From the NCBI RefSeq assembly GCF_012927045.1, contig NZ_JABBFW010000006.1, positions 164,461-228,460 on the forward strand: a stretch of DNA of 64,000 nucleotides, written 5' to 3'. Made by a program: the position numbers and the translations under genes. Source of the DNA: Azohydromonas caseinilytica. Lineage in GTDB: Bacteria > Pseudomonadota > Gammaproteobacteria > Burkholderiales > Burkholderiaceae_C. Under the pieces are notes generated by a model, which worked only from the letters and a program-made list of their open reading frames with translations, searched no databases and was not told the origin of the DNA. This document shows, piece after piece, positions 22,975 through 33,126 of this stretch. Within the stretch, counting starts at the first letter, position 1, and the number at the start of each line of letters is the position of its first letter.

Positions 22975-23931
22975 CTACGCCCTCGCCCCAAACACCGCGA
23001 ACCCCTGCCGCTCGTCCGTCCAGCAGCGCGTGGAGCGCCACCCCGCCTCGTGCAGCAGTTCGTCGAACTGCTCGATGCGGTACTTGTAGGAGTTCTCGGT
23101 GTGGATGGTCGCGCCCGCGGCGAAGTCGCGCCGGTGGCCGTCCCAGCGCACCTGCAGGTCGCGCGTGGCACGCAGGTGCATCTCGATGCGCGAGGCCTCC
23201 GGGTCGAAGCAGGCCAGGTGCGCCCAGTCGGCCGGGTCGAAGTCGCTGCCGAGCTGGCGGTTCACGTGCAGCAGCAGGTTGCGGTTGAAGGCCGCCGTGA
23301 CACCCAGCGCGTCGTCGTAGGCCGGCAGCAGCTGTGCCAGCGGCTTGACCAAGTCCACGCCGATGAGCAGCGCCCCGCCCTGGGACTGCTCGCGCACCTG
23401 CTGCAGGAAGCGCCGCGCCTGCGCCGGCTCGAAATTGCCGATGCTGGAGCCGGGATAGAACATCAGCCGCGGCCCGGCTTCCAGCGCCGCCGGCAGCGCC
23501 AACGACTGTGAGAAATCCAGCGCCACGCCGGTCATGGGCAGCTGCGGGTGCCGCAGCTGCAGTGCCTGCAGCGCGTCGCGGATGAACCCGGCCGCGATGT
23601 CCACCGCCACGTAGTGGCCGGGCTGCAGCAGCCCGAACAGCGAGGCGGCCTTGGCGCAGTTGCCCGCGCCCAGGTCCACCAACGTCAGCCCTGTGCCCAG
23701 GGCGCGGGCGATCTCGGGGCCCTGCGCCGCGAAGATCGCGGCCTCGGTGCGCGTGGCCTGGTACTCGGGCAGCGCCGTGATGGCCTCGAACAGCCGGCAG
23801 CCCAGCGCGTCGTAGAGGTGCTTGGGGGACACATGGGCCGGCCGGGCCAGCAGCCCGGCCGTCAGTTCCGCGGCATGGTCGGCCGGCACGCTGGCCGGGG
23901 CTTCGATGAATTTCGGCAGAAGCTCATGCAT
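22975..23931 (-). CDS. egtD: L-histidine N-alpha-methyltransferase (EgtD)
   Basis: SAM-dependent enzyme that trimethylates histidine to hercynine, the precursor of ergothioneine and selenoneine. The 318-residue protein has the family start MHELLPKFIEAP, the ITALPEYQATRTEAAIF signature, the SAM motif LVDLGAGNCAKA, and FYPGSSIGNFEP. It is first in the minus-strand egtD-senB-selD set and diverges from the selenate-type importer (90-bp gap). The expected partner synthase, SenA or EgtB, is not next to it on either side. Confidence 0.92.
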   Translation of the reverse strand: MHELLPKFIEAPASVPADHAAELTAGLLARPAHVSPKHLYDALGCRLFEAITALPEYQATRTEAAIFAAQGPEIARALGTGLTLVDLGAGNCAKAASLFGLLQPGHYVAVDIAAGFIRDALQALQLRHPQLPMTGVALDFSQSLALPAALEAGPRLMFYPGSSIGNFEPAQARRFLQQVREQSQGGALLIGVDLVKPLAQLLPAYDDALGVTAAFNRNLLLHVNRQLGSDFDPADWAHLACFDPEASRIEMHLRATRDLQVRWDGHRRDFAAGATIHTENSYKYRIEQFDELLHEAGWRSTRCWTDERQGFAVFGARA

Positions 23932-24021
23932 CCGGCGCACTCTAGGGAGCCTGCCCCCCACAAGATGCGACAGGGTGCAACTGCGGTGTAATTCCGCTCC
24001 TTCGATCCAACTCCCAACACG

Positions 24022-24882
24022 ATGAAACCGCCCTTCTCGCCCGCCCGCCGCGCCCTGCTCGCCGCCTCGCTGCTCGCCGCCGTCGGCGCGCAGGCCCAGA
24101 CCCAGGTGCTGCGCGTCACCGCCATCCCCGACGAGTCGCCCACCGAGCTGGCGCGCAAGGCGGCGCCGCTGATGAAGTACCTGGAGGGCAAGCTGGGCAT
24201 GAAGGTCGAGTACACGCCCGTCACCGACTACGCCGCCGCCGTGGAGGCGCTGGTCAACAAGAAGGTGGACCTGGCCTGGTTCGGCGGCTTCACCTTCGTG
24301 CAGGCCCACGTGCGCTCGGGCGGCAAGGTGATCCCGCTGGTGCAGCGCGAGGAAGATGAAAAATTCCGCTCGGTGTTCATCACCGCCGATCCGGCGATCA
24401 AGAGCCTGGCCGACCTGAAGGGCCGCGACCTGAGCTTCGGCTCGCAGAGCTCCACCAGCGGCCACCTGATGCCGCGCCATTTCCTGCTGGCCGCCGGCAT
24501 CGAGCCCGAGCGCGACCTCAAGCGCGTGGCCTTCAGCGGCGCGCATGACGCCACCATCGCCGCCGTCGCCTCCGGCAAGGTCCAGGCCGGCGCGCTCAAC
24601 ATCTCGGTGTGGGACAAGTTCGTGGCCGACAAGAAGGTGGACACCAGCCGCGTGCGCGTCTTCTTCACCACCCCGCCCTACTACGACTACAACTGGACGG
24701 TGCATGCCGACATGCCCGCCGCGCTGCGCGACAAGCTCGGCGCCGCCTTCCTGGCGCTGAACAAGTCCACGCCCGAAGGCCAGCAGGTGCTGGAGCTGCA
24801 GCGCGCCACGCGCTTCATCCCGACCAAGGCCGAGAACTACAAGAGCATCGAAGGCGCCGCGCGCAGCGCCGGGCTGCTCTAA
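24022..24882 (+). CDS. Putative selenate/phosphonate-type ABC transporter substrate-binding protein
   Basis: A 286-residue PhnD-superfamily periplasmic binding protein. The signal peptide ends near AQA (residue 25). The mature protein has the type 2 binding fold phrases AIPDESPTEL, VDLAWFGGFTFVQ, FGSQSSTSGHLMPR and GALNISVWDKF. The family found next to selD and senB-type genes is annotated as putative selenate binding. The divergent sen-like genes support selenium oxyanion uptake, but phosphonate or phosphite cannot be excluded. It is followed by its ATPase and two permeases. Confidence 0.82.
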   Translation: MKPPFSPARRALLAASLLAAVGAQAQTQVLRVTAIPDESPTELARKAAPLMKYLEGKLGMKVEYTPVTDYAAAVEALVNKKVDLAWFGGFTFVQAHVRSGGKVIPLVQREEDEKFRSVFITADPAIKSLADLKGRDLSFGSQSSTSGHLMPRHFLLAAGIEPERDLKRVAFSGAHDATIAAVASGKVQAGALNISVWDKFVADKKVDTSRVRVFFTTPPYYDYNWTVHADMPAALRDKLGAAFLALNKSTPEGQQVLELQRATRFIPTKAENYKSIEGAARSAGLL

Positions 24883-25002
24883 GCGCCGACGCCGGCAAGG
24901 GCTTGAGCGGCGCGCGGCGCGGACCGGGGGCCCGTGCCGCTACAGTCCGGCCCTTTCGCGGCGACCCCGCATCGGGACTGCCCGCCGCCCGTCCGAATTC
25001 CC

Positions 25003-25830
25003 ATGCATCTGTCCCTGTCCCAGGTCAGCGCCGCGCATCCGGCGGCGCGCCGCGGCGCCGCGCCGGCGCTGCGCGGCATCACGCTGTCGCTGCGGCCCGG
25101 CGAGCAGGCGGCGCTGATCGGCCCTTCCGGCGCGGGCAAGACCACGCTGCTGCAGGTCGCCGCCGCAGCGCTGCGCCCGGCCTCGGGCCGCGTCGATCTT
25201 GACGGCATTGATCCCTGGACCCTGCCCGTGCGCGCGCTGCAGCGCCTGCGCGGCCGCTTGCTGCTGGCACCGCAAGTGCCGCCGCTGCCGCCGCGCCAGC
25301 GCGTCATCACCTCGGTGCTGGCGGCCCGGCTGCCGGCCATGGGCTTCTGGACCAGCCTGCGCTCGCTCTTCTACCCCGTGGACATCCCCGGCGCGCATGC
25401 GGCGCTGGAGCGCTTCGACCTGGCGGAAAAACTCTTCGAGCGCGTGGACCGGCTCTCCGGCGGCGAGCGCCAGCGCGTGGGCCTGGCGCGCGCGCTGCTG
25501 GCGCCGGCCAACCTGTGGCTGGTGGACGAGCCGCTGTCCGCGCTGGACCCGCGCCGCGCCGAGCAGGCGATCGACGCGCTGGTGGACGAGGCGCGCGCGC
25601 GCGGCGCCACGCTGCTGGCCTCGTTGCACCAGGTGGACGTGGCGCTGGCGCGTTTCACCCGCGTCATCGGGCTGCGCGACGGTGCGCTGTTCTTCGACCT
25701 GCCCGCCGCCGAGGTCACGGCCGAGCGGCTGCGCCAGCTCTATGCGCAGCATGAGGACGAGCTGCGCGCGCCGGCGGCGCAGGACACGTCCGCGCCGGGG
25801 CCGAAGCCGGTGGTGATGCACTGCCGATGA
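25003..25830 (+). CDS. ABC transporter ATPase (PhnC-like), putative selenate importer
   Basis: A 275-residue ATPase with Walker A GPSGAGKTT, a Q-loop in LLLAPQVPPLP, the signature LSGGERQR, Walker B LWLVDEP and an H-loop His in LLASLHQ. I chose the ATG MHLSLSQV at 25003; the upstream in-frame extension lacks family similarity. The gene overlaps the first permease by 4 bp (ATGA). It would energise the importer whose binding protein is at 24022-24882. Confidence 0.88.
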   Translation: MHLSLSQVSAAHPAARRGAAPALRGITLSLRPGEQAALIGPSGAGKTTLLQVAAAALRPASGRVDLDGIDPWTLPVRALQRLRGRLLLAPQVPPLPPRQRVITSVLAARLPAMGFWTSLRSLFYPVDIPGAHAALERFDLAEKLFERVDRLSGGERQRVGLARALLAPANLWLVDEPLSALDPRRAEQAIDALVDEARARGATLLASLHQVDVALARFTRVIGLRDGALFFDLPAAEVTAERLRQLYAQHEDELRAPAAQDTSAPGPKPVVMHCR

Positions 25831-26657
25831 GCGCCGTCCTGCCGCCGCCGCGCCGTGATCCGGCGTGGCTGTCCCGCCTGTCCTGGAGCGTCACGGCGCT
25901 GGTGCTGCTGTGGCCGCTGGTCGTGCTCACCGAATTCCGGCCGGCGCAGCTCTGGGCGCCGGAGAGCCGCGCGCCGGTGCTCAATTTCCTGGCCGGCTTC
26001 TTCCCGCCGGCGCACTCGGCCGAGTTCCTGCAGATGGTGGCGCGCGAAACCTGGCGCACGGTGGCCATGGCCACGGCCGGCATCGTGCTGGGGCTGCTCA
26101 TCGCCGTGCCCGGCGCGCTGCTGGCCACCGAGGCGCTGTCGGTGTCGCTGCTGTCGGGACGCATGGCGCCACTGCCGCGCGCGCTGCGCCAGGGGGTGCG
26201 CTGGGCGCTGATCGTGCTGCGCAGCGTGCCGGAGCTGGTGTGGGCGCTGGTGTTCGTGCGCGTGGTGGGATTGGGGGCGACGCCGGGCGTGCTGGCCATC
26301 GCCCTGACCTACGGCGGCATGCTGGGCAAGGTCTACGCCGAGATCCTGGACAGCGGCGAGGCGCCGCCGGCGCAGGCGCTGCTGCGCAACGGCGCCGGGC
26401 GGCTGCAGGCCTTCTGCTACGCGCTGCTGCCGCAGAACGCGGCCGAGCTGGCCTCCTACACCGTGTACCGCTGGGAATGCGCCATCCGCAGCTCCGTGGT
26501 GCTGGGCTTCGTGGGCGCCGGCGGCCTGGGGCAGCAGATGGACAGCTCGATGAAGATGTTCAACGGCGGCGAGGTCGCCACCATGCTGCTGGTGTTCGTG
26601 GCGCTGGTGGCGCTGGCCGACCGCATGAGCGCGGCGTTGCGCCGGCAACTGGGCTGA
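25827..26657 (+). CDS. ABC transporter permease 1 (PhnE-like)
   Basis: A 276-residue inner-membrane protein with about six predicted helices. The BPD_transp_1 core contains RSVPELVWALVFVR and the EAA-loop end GFVGAGGLGQQMD. It begins within the ATPase gene overlap and ends 4 bp before the second permease. Together the two probably form a heterodimeric channel. Confidence 0.87.
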   Translation: MSAVLPPPRRDPAWLSRLSWSVTALVLLWPLVVLTEFRPAQLWAPESRAPVLNFLAGFFPPAHSAEFLQMVARETWRTVAMATAGIVLGLLIAVPGALLATEALSVSLLSGRMAPLPRALRQGVRWALIVLRSVPELVWALVFVRVVGLGATPGVLAIALTYGGMLGKVYAEILDSGEAPPAQALLRNGAGRLQAFCYALLPQNAAELASYTVYRWECAIRSSVVLGFVGAGGLGQQMDSSMKMFNGGEVATMLLVFVALVALADRMSAALRRQLG

Positions 26658-26661
26658 GGCG

Positions 26662-27495
26662 ATGAGGCAACGACACGGCACCAGCGCCGCCAACCCGCCC
26701 TGGAAGCTGCCGCCGCCGCTGTTCAACGCGCGCTGCAAGGCCTGCTGGGCCACGGCCGCCGCGCTCGTGCTGGTGGTGGCCAGCTTCGTGTCGCTGGACC
26801 TGCAGTGGGCCGCCTTCTTCTCGCTGGAGGCGCTGGACCGGATGGGTCGCTTCATCGGCGAGTTCTTCCCGCCGGATTTCTCCCTGCCCTTCGTGCGCCG
26901 GGTGGCGTGGTCGGCGGTGGAGACGCTGGCGATGTCGGCCCTGGGCACGCTGCTGGCGGCGCTGGCGGGCCTGGCGCTGGCGTTGCCGGCCAGCCGCCAT
27001 CACGAGGGCGACCGCGCCCGGCTGCGCGGCGCGGCGCGGCTGCTGCTCAATGCGCTGCGCGCCATTCCGGAGCTGGTGTGGGCGGCGCTGCTGCTCATCG
27101 CCGCCGGGCTGGGCCCCTTTGCCGGCACGCTGGCGCTGGCGCTGCACACCTCGGGCGTGCTGGGACGGCTCTTCGCCGAGGCGATGGAGAACGCCCCGCG
27201 CGATGCCGCCACCGCGCTGCGCACCCAGGGCGTGCACGGCTGGCGCGTGCTGGCCTATGCGACGCTGCCGCAGGTGCTGCCGCAACTGCTCTCCTACACG
27301 CTCTACCGCTGGGAGAACAACATCCGCGCCGCGGCGGTGCTGGGCGTGGTGGGTGCCGGCGGGCTGGGGCAGCTGCTGGCCTTTCACATGGGCCTGTTCC
27401 ACATGAACAAGACCGCCACCGTGCTGATCGCGATGCTGGGGCTCGTGGCGCTGGTGGACGGGCTCAGTTTCGCGATGCGGCGGGGGATGAGGTGA
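26662..27495 (+). CDS. ABC transporter permease 2 (PhnE-like)
   Basis: A 277-residue permease paralogous to its upstream neighbour, with RAIPELVWAALLLIA, RTQGVHGWRVLAYATLP-type EAA loop residues and GVVGAGGLGQLLAF. It is the last gene of the importer operon. A repeat complex begins about 50 bp downstream and probably serves as the transcription end. Confidence 0.87.
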   Translation: MRQRHGTSAANPPWKLPPPLFNARCKACWATAAALVLVVASFVSLDLQWAAFFSLEALDRMGRFIGEFFPPDFSLPFVRRVAWSAVETLAMSALGTLLAALAGLALALPASRHHEGDRARLRGAARLLLNALRAIPELVWAALLLIAAGLGPFAGTLALALHTSGVLGRLFAEAMENAPRDAATALRTQGVHGWRVLAYATLPQVLPQLLSYTLYRWENNIRAAAVLGVVGAGGLGQLLAFHMGLFHMNKTATVLIAMLGLVALVDGLSFAMRRGMR

Positions 27496-27544
27496 TGACC
27501 ACCGTCGCGAGGCGGCTCATTCCGGTTTCGCTTTACCCGTGGAG

Positions 27545-27767
27545 TGACCCGTTCGTCCTGAGGTATCGAAGGATGAACGGCCCCGACCGTGGTGCCGCCA
27601 TCGCAGCCTGTCGGATTCGTACTTCGATACCTCAGTACGAACGGGTCATTTCACGACCAAAGTGGAATCGGTATGAGATGGCGGCACCACGGTGAGGGCC
27701 GTTCACCCTTCGACGCGCCCGCAGGGCGTGCCCTGCCCTGAGGTATCGAAGGGTCAGGGCGAACGGA
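27545..27767. repeat. Nested inverted-repeat (REP/BIME-like) complex
   Basis: Two nested palindromes. First, 27545-27571 is the inverse of 27622-27648 with one mismatch in 27 bp. Second, 27575-27602 is the inverse of 27677-27704 with mismatches only in a 3-nt centre. A third copy of the TGAGGTATCGAAGG core lies at 27739-27752 within a GCCCTG...CAGGGC stem. No ORF or transposase is present. It fills most of the gap between the importer operon and the convergent Bug-family gene. Confidence 0.85.
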
Positions 27768-27795
27768 ATACTTCACTGGCAAACAGGAAACCGAG

Positions 27796-28779
27796 TCACT
27801 CCGGCTGAATCCCCGCCGCCTGCACCGCCTTGGCCCACTTGATGGTTTCCTTGGCGGCGAACAGGCCCAGCTCCTGCGGGCTGCTGGGCGTGAAGTTGAA
27901 GCCCGAAGGAGCGAGCTTGGCCTGCACGGCGGGGTCGGCCAGCGCCGCGCGCACCCACTGGTTCATCTGGCTCACGACGGCCGCCGGCGTGGCCGCGGGC
28001 GCGTACATCGCGAACCAGGCCGTCATCTCGAAGCCCGGGACCACCACGGACATCGGCGGCACGCCCGGCAGCATCGGGTGCGGCGCGGCCGAGGTCACGG
28101 CCAGCGCGCGCAACTTGCCGGCCTTGACCTGCGGCACGGCACTGGCGGTGTCGGCGAAGACCAGCTGCGTCTGCCCGCCGATGGCGTCGGTCATCGCCGG
28201 CTGCACGCCCTTGTAGGGCACGTGCGTCATGCGCAGGCCGTTGGCCGCCACCAGCGCATGGCCCGGGATCAGGCTGCCGCTGGAGCCCGAGCCCCAGGCC
28301 AGCTTGTCGGGATTGGCCTTGACGTGGGCCACGAACTTCTGCGGCGTGTCGGCGGGCACCGACGGGTTCACCAGCATCACGAAGGGGATCTCGGCCAGCC
28401 GCGCCACCGGCGTGAAGTCCTTGATCGGGTCGTAGGGCAGCTTGCGGTACAGCGAGGCGTTGGCCGCGTGCGTGGTGCTGGTGGCGACGAGGAAGCTGTG
28501 GCCGTCGGCCGGCGCCTTGGCCGCCGCGGCGGTGCCGATGCTGCCGTTGGCGCCGGGCTTGTTGTCGATGATCACGCTCTGCCCCGCGGCGCGGCCGATG
28601 TGCTCGGCCAGCACGCGCGCGAGCTGGTCGGTGGCGCTGCCGGCCGGGAACGGCACGACGAAGGTGATGGGATGGTCGGGATACTTCCTGGCCTGCGCGG
28701 CGGCGGGGCCGGCGACGGCGAAGGCGGCGGCGGCCAGCGACAGGGCCAGCACGCTGCGGCGGGAGGGGAGTTGTTTCAT
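27796..28779 (-). CDS. Bug-family (TctC-like) solute-binding protein
   Basis: A 327-residue periplasmic protein with a signal peptide ending AAAQA near residue 29. It shows the family phrases YPDHPITFVVPFPAGSATD, VIIDNKPGANGSIG, HVPYKGVQPAMTD and GKLRALAVTS. These proteins bind carboxylates or other small organic acids for tripartite tricarboxylate transporters. They are greatly expanded in Burkholderiales and are often orphaned, as here, with no TctA or TctB nearby. The ligand is unknown; proximity to gltA is suggestive only. Confidence 0.9.
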   Translation of the reverse strand: MKQLPSRRSVLALSLAAAAFAVAGPAAAQARKYPDHPITFVVPFPAGSATDQLARVLAEHIGRAAGQSVIIDNKPGANGSIGTAAAAKAPADGHSFLVATSTTHAANASLYRKLPYDPIKDFTPVARLAEIPFVMLVNPSVPADTPQKFVAHVKANPDKLAWGSGSSGSLIPGHALVAANGLRMTHVPYKGVQPAMTDAIGGQTQLVFADTASAVPQVKAGKLRALAVTSAAPHPMLPGVPPMSVVVPGFEMTAWFAMYAPAATPAAVVSQMNQWVRAALADPAVQAKLAPSGFNFTPSSPQELGLFAAKETIKWAKAVQAAGIQPE

Positions 28780-28885
28780 GCGGGTCCTCGGAGGTTGCGG
28801 CGCGCAGCATAGCGAGGCCGCGACATCCCGGCGCCGCGATGGGCCGTTGCGCGCTCAAGCGTCGGAACAAATGGTTCGCCCAATG

Positions 28886-28910
28886 AAAAAACCCCGGCCG
28901 GGCCGGGGTT
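28886..28910 (-). terminator. Intrinsic terminator of gltA
   Basis: On the minus strand AACCCCGGCC and GGCCGGGGTT form a stem followed by TTTTT. It lies 45 bp after the gltA stop. Confidence 0.9.
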
Positions 28911-28954
28911 CTCGCGGGGCACCCGGCCGCGAGGCCAGGTGCGGGTGCTGCCGA

Positions 28955-30265
<1,311 letters not shown>

Positions 30266-30284
30266 CGGGAGGTTCCCTTTCACG

Positions 30285-30563
30285 TCAATTCGGTTGCATC
30301 GGCGGCGTGCGCAGCTGCGCCAGCAGCGCACGCACGTCCTCACGATCCAGTTCGCCCTGCGGCTCCTTGCGGCGGAGCAGCAGGTCCAGCAGGTCGTTGT
30401 CCGAGAGCTCCATGAGCGCGGACAACGCCTCGCCCTGCGCCACGGTCAACGTGGCCTCGTGGCGCTGGAAGAAGCGTTCGATCAGCAGATCGTTCTCCAG
30501 CAACCCGCGGCGGCAGCGCCACTTGAGCTTGCTCAATGCGCGGGCGTCGAGAAGATTGTCCAT
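30285..30563 (-). CDS. sdhE: SdhE-type flavinylation factor
   Basis: A 92-residue helical protein of the YgfY/SdhE family, which promotes covalent FAD attachment to SdhA. The conserved RGxxE motif is seen as RRGLLE, followed by FQRHEATL and LLDLLLRR. It is placed between sdhB and gltA as in many betaproteobacteria. The length is normal. Confidence 0.94.
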   Translation of the reverse strand: MDNLLDARALSKLKWRCRRGLLENDLLIERFFQRHEATLTVAQGEALSALMELSDNDLLDLLLRRKEPQGELDREDVRALLAQLRTPPMQPN

Positions 30564-30594
30564 GGCAGGCTTTCGGAGGGCTGACCGGCGGTGG

Positions 30595-31299
30595 TTACAC
30601 CGCGCGGCGCACCATGAGTTCCTTGATCTTGCTGATCGCGCCAGCAGGATTGAGGCCCTTGGGGCAGACGTCCACGCAGTTCATGATCGTGTGGCAACGG
30701 AAGAGCCGGTACGGGTCTTCCAGGTTGTCCAGACGCTCGGCGGTGCCCTGGTCGCGGCTGTCGGCGATGAAGCGGTAGGCCTGCAGCAGGCCGGCCGGGC
30801 CGACGAACTTGTCGGGGTTCCACCAGAAGCTCGGGCAGCTCGTGGAGCAGCTCGCGCACAGGATGCACTCGTACAGGCCGTTGAGCTCGTCGCGCTCCTC
30901 GGGCGACTGCAGCCGCTCCTTGTCGGGCGGCGGCGTGTCGTTGACGAGGTAGGGCTTGATCGAGTGGTACTGCTTGAAGAACTGCGTCATGTCCACGATC
31001 AGGTCGCGGACCACGGGCAGCCCCGGCAGCGGCTTGAGCACCACGGTGCCCGGCAGCGAGCGCATGTTGGTCAGGCACGCCAGGCCGTTCTTGCCGTTGA
31101 TGTTCATCGCGTCCGAGCCGCACACGCCTTCGCGGCAGGAGCGGCGGAAGCTGATGGACGGGTCCACCTGCTTGAGCTTGATCAGGGCGTCCAGCAGCAT
31201 GCGCTCGGAGCCGTCGAGCTCGACCTCGATGGTCTGCATGTAGGGCCGGGCGTCCTTGTCGGGGTCGTAGCGGTAGATCTGGAAGGTGCGCTTTGCCAT
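30595..31299 (-). CDS. sdhB: Succinate dehydrogenase iron-sulfur subunit
   Basis: Carries electrons from SdhA to the quinone site through three Fe-S clusters. The 234-residue protein has the 2Fe-2S ligands in SCREGVCGSDAMNI and the 4Fe-4S/3Fe-4S ligands in CILCASCSTSCPSFWWNPD and CHTIMNCVDVCPKG. It starts 13 bp after sdhA. Confidence 0.97.
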   Translation of the reverse strand: MAKRTFQIYRYDPDKDARPYMQTIEVELDGSERMLLDALIKLKQVDPSISFRRSCREGVCGSDAMNINGKNGLACLTNMRSLPGTVVLKPLPGLPVVRDLIVDMTQFFKQYHSIKPYLVNDTPPPDKERLQSPEERDELNGLYECILCASCSTSCPSFWWNPDKFVGPAGLLQAYRFIADSRDQGTAERLDNLEDPYRLFRCHTIMNCVDVCPKGLNPAGAISKIKELMVRRAV

Positions 31300-31312
31300 G
31301 GCTGTACTTCTT

Positions 31313-33106
31313 TCAGAACGAACGGACCTTCGGCGGAATCGACTCCGTCGTCAGCGGCTTCAGGTTGACCGGCTTGTAGGCCAGGCGGCGGCCCTCGCTG
31401 TAGTACAGCGTGTGCTTGAGCCAGTCCTTGTCGTTGCGGCCGTTCGGGAACTCGGGGCTGTCGGCGTAGTCGTCGACGGTGTGCGCGCCGCGGCTCTCGG
31501 TGCGGGCGGCGGCCGACACCATCGTGGCCTGCGCGGCCTCGATCAGGTTATCGACTTCCAGCGCCTCGATGCGCGCGGTGTTGAAGACCTTGCTCTTGTC
31601 CTTGAGCGTGATGCTCGACACGCGCTTGGCGACTTCGTTGATCTTCACGACGCCCTCGTCCATGCTCTTTTGCGTGCGGAACACGCCCGCGTGCTGCTGC
31701 ATGGTCTTGCGGATGTCGTTGGCCACGTCCTGCGCGTACTCGCCCGAGGTGCTGGACTCCAGGCGTGCCAGGCGCGCCAGCGTGCGGTCGGCGGCGTCGG
31801 CCGGCAGCGGCTTGTGCGACTTGGTCTTGAGCGCCGTGTCCACGATGTGGTTGCCCGCGGCCTTGCCGAACACCAGCAGGTCCAGCAGCGAGTTCGTGCC
31901 CAGGCGGTTGGCGCCGTGCACGCTCACGCAGGAACACTCGCCCACCGCGTACAGGCCGTTGATGACCTCGTTGGGGATGCCGTTGTTCGGGATCACCACC
32001 TGGCCGTGGATGTTGGTCGGGATGCCGCCCATCTGGTAGTGGATGGTGGGCACCACGGGGATCGGCTCCTTGGTGATGTCGACGTTGGCGAAGTTGTGGC
32101 CGATCTCGAACACCGAGGGCAGGCGCTTGAGGATGGTCTCGGCGCCCAGGTGCGTCATGTCCAGCACGACGTAGTCCTTGTTGGGACCGCAACCACGACC
32201 TTCCTTGATCTCCTGGTCCATGCAGCGCGAGACGAAGTCGCGCGGGGCCAGGTCCTTCAGCGTCGGGGCATAGCGCTCCATGAAGCGCTCGCCGTTGATG
32301 TTGCGCAGGATGGCGCCCTCGCCGCGGCAGCCCTCGGTCAGCAGCACGCCAGCACCCGCCACGCCGGTGGGGTGGAACTGCCAGAACTCCATGTCCTGCA
32401 GCGGGATGCCCGCGCGCGCGGCCATCCCGAGGCCGTCGCCGGTGTTGATGAAGGCGTTGGTGCTGGCAGCGAAGATGCGGCCCGCGCCGCCGGTGGCCAG
32501 CAGCACGGTCTTGCCTTCGAGGATGTGCACCTCGCCGGTTTCCATCTCCAGCGCCGTCACGCCCACCACGTCGCCCTCGGCGTCGCGAATGAGGTCCAGC
32601 GCCATCCACTCGACGAAGAACTGCGTGCGCGCCTTGACGTTCTGCTGGTACAGCGTGTGCAGCATCGCGTGGCCGGTGCGGTCCGCGGCGGCGCAGGCGC
32701 GCTGCACGGGCTTCTCGCCGTAGTTGGCGGTGTGGCCGCCGAACGGGCGCTGGTAGATGGTGCCGTCCGGGTTGCGGTCGAAGGGCATGCCGAAGTGCTC
32801 GAGCTCGTACACGACCTTCGGCGCCTCGCGGCACATGAACTCGATGGCGTCCTGGTCGCCGAGCCAGTCGGAGCCCTTGACGGTGTCGAAGAAGTGGTAG
32901 TGCCAGTTGTCCTCGTTCATGTTGCCCAGCGAGGCACCGATGCCGCCCTGGGCAGCCACCGTGTGCGAACGCGTGGGGAACACCTTGGACAGCACGGCCA
33001 CGTTCAGGCCCGCGCGGGCCAGCTGCAGCGAGGCGCGCATGCCGGAGCCGCCGGCCCCGATGATGACGACGTCGAACTTGCGCTTAGAGATCGATCCCAA
33101 TGCCAC
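31313..33106 (-). CDS. sdhA: Succinate dehydrogenase flavoprotein subunit
   Basis: Oxidises succinate to fumarate. The 597-residue protein has the FAD-binding VVIIGAGGSGMRA, the flavin-attachment His in SHTVAAQGGIGAS, and the substrate-site phrase GCRGEGAILRN. The start codon is GTG with GGGAG 6 nt upstream. The order sdhC-D-A-B and the following sdhE are conserved. Confidence 0.97.
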   Translation of the reverse strand: MALGSISKRKFDVVIIGAGGSGMRASLQLARAGLNVAVLSKVFPTRSHTVAAQGGIGASLGNMNEDNWHYHFFDTVKGSDWLGDQDAIEFMCREAPKVVYELEHFGMPFDRNPDGTIYQRPFGGHTANYGEKPVQRACAAADRTGHAMLHTLYQQNVKARTQFFVEWMALDLIRDAEGDVVGVTALEMETGEVHILEGKTVLLATGGAGRIFAASTNAFINTGDGLGMAARAGIPLQDMEFWQFHPTGVAGAGVLLTEGCRGEGAILRNINGERFMERYAPTLKDLAPRDFVSRCMDQEIKEGRGCGPNKDYVVLDMTHLGAETILKRLPSVFEIGHNFANVDITKEPIPVVPTIHYQMGGIPTNIHGQVVIPNNGIPNEVINGLYAVGECSCVSVHGANRLGTNSLLDLLVFGKAAGNHIVDTALKTKSHKPLPADAADRTLARLARLESSTSGEYAQDVANDIRKTMQQHAGVFRTQKSMDEGVVKINEVAKRVSSITLKDKSKVFNTARIEALEVDNLIEAAQATMVSAAARTESRGAHTVDDYADSPEFPNGRNDKDWLKHTLYYSEGRRLAYKPVNLKPLTTESIPPKVRSF

Positions 33107-33126
33107 TTGCTACTCCCGAATGTTCT

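Noticed and set aside
20869-23931. A standard ergothioneine cluster
   Set aside because: Only egtD fits. No egtB, egtA, egtC or egtE is present, and the senB-like and selD genes point to selenium chemistry instead.
27496-27795. An insertion sequence
   Set aside because: Long inverted repeats are present but no transposase frame or target-site duplication is seen, so it is called a REP/MITE-like repeat complex only.
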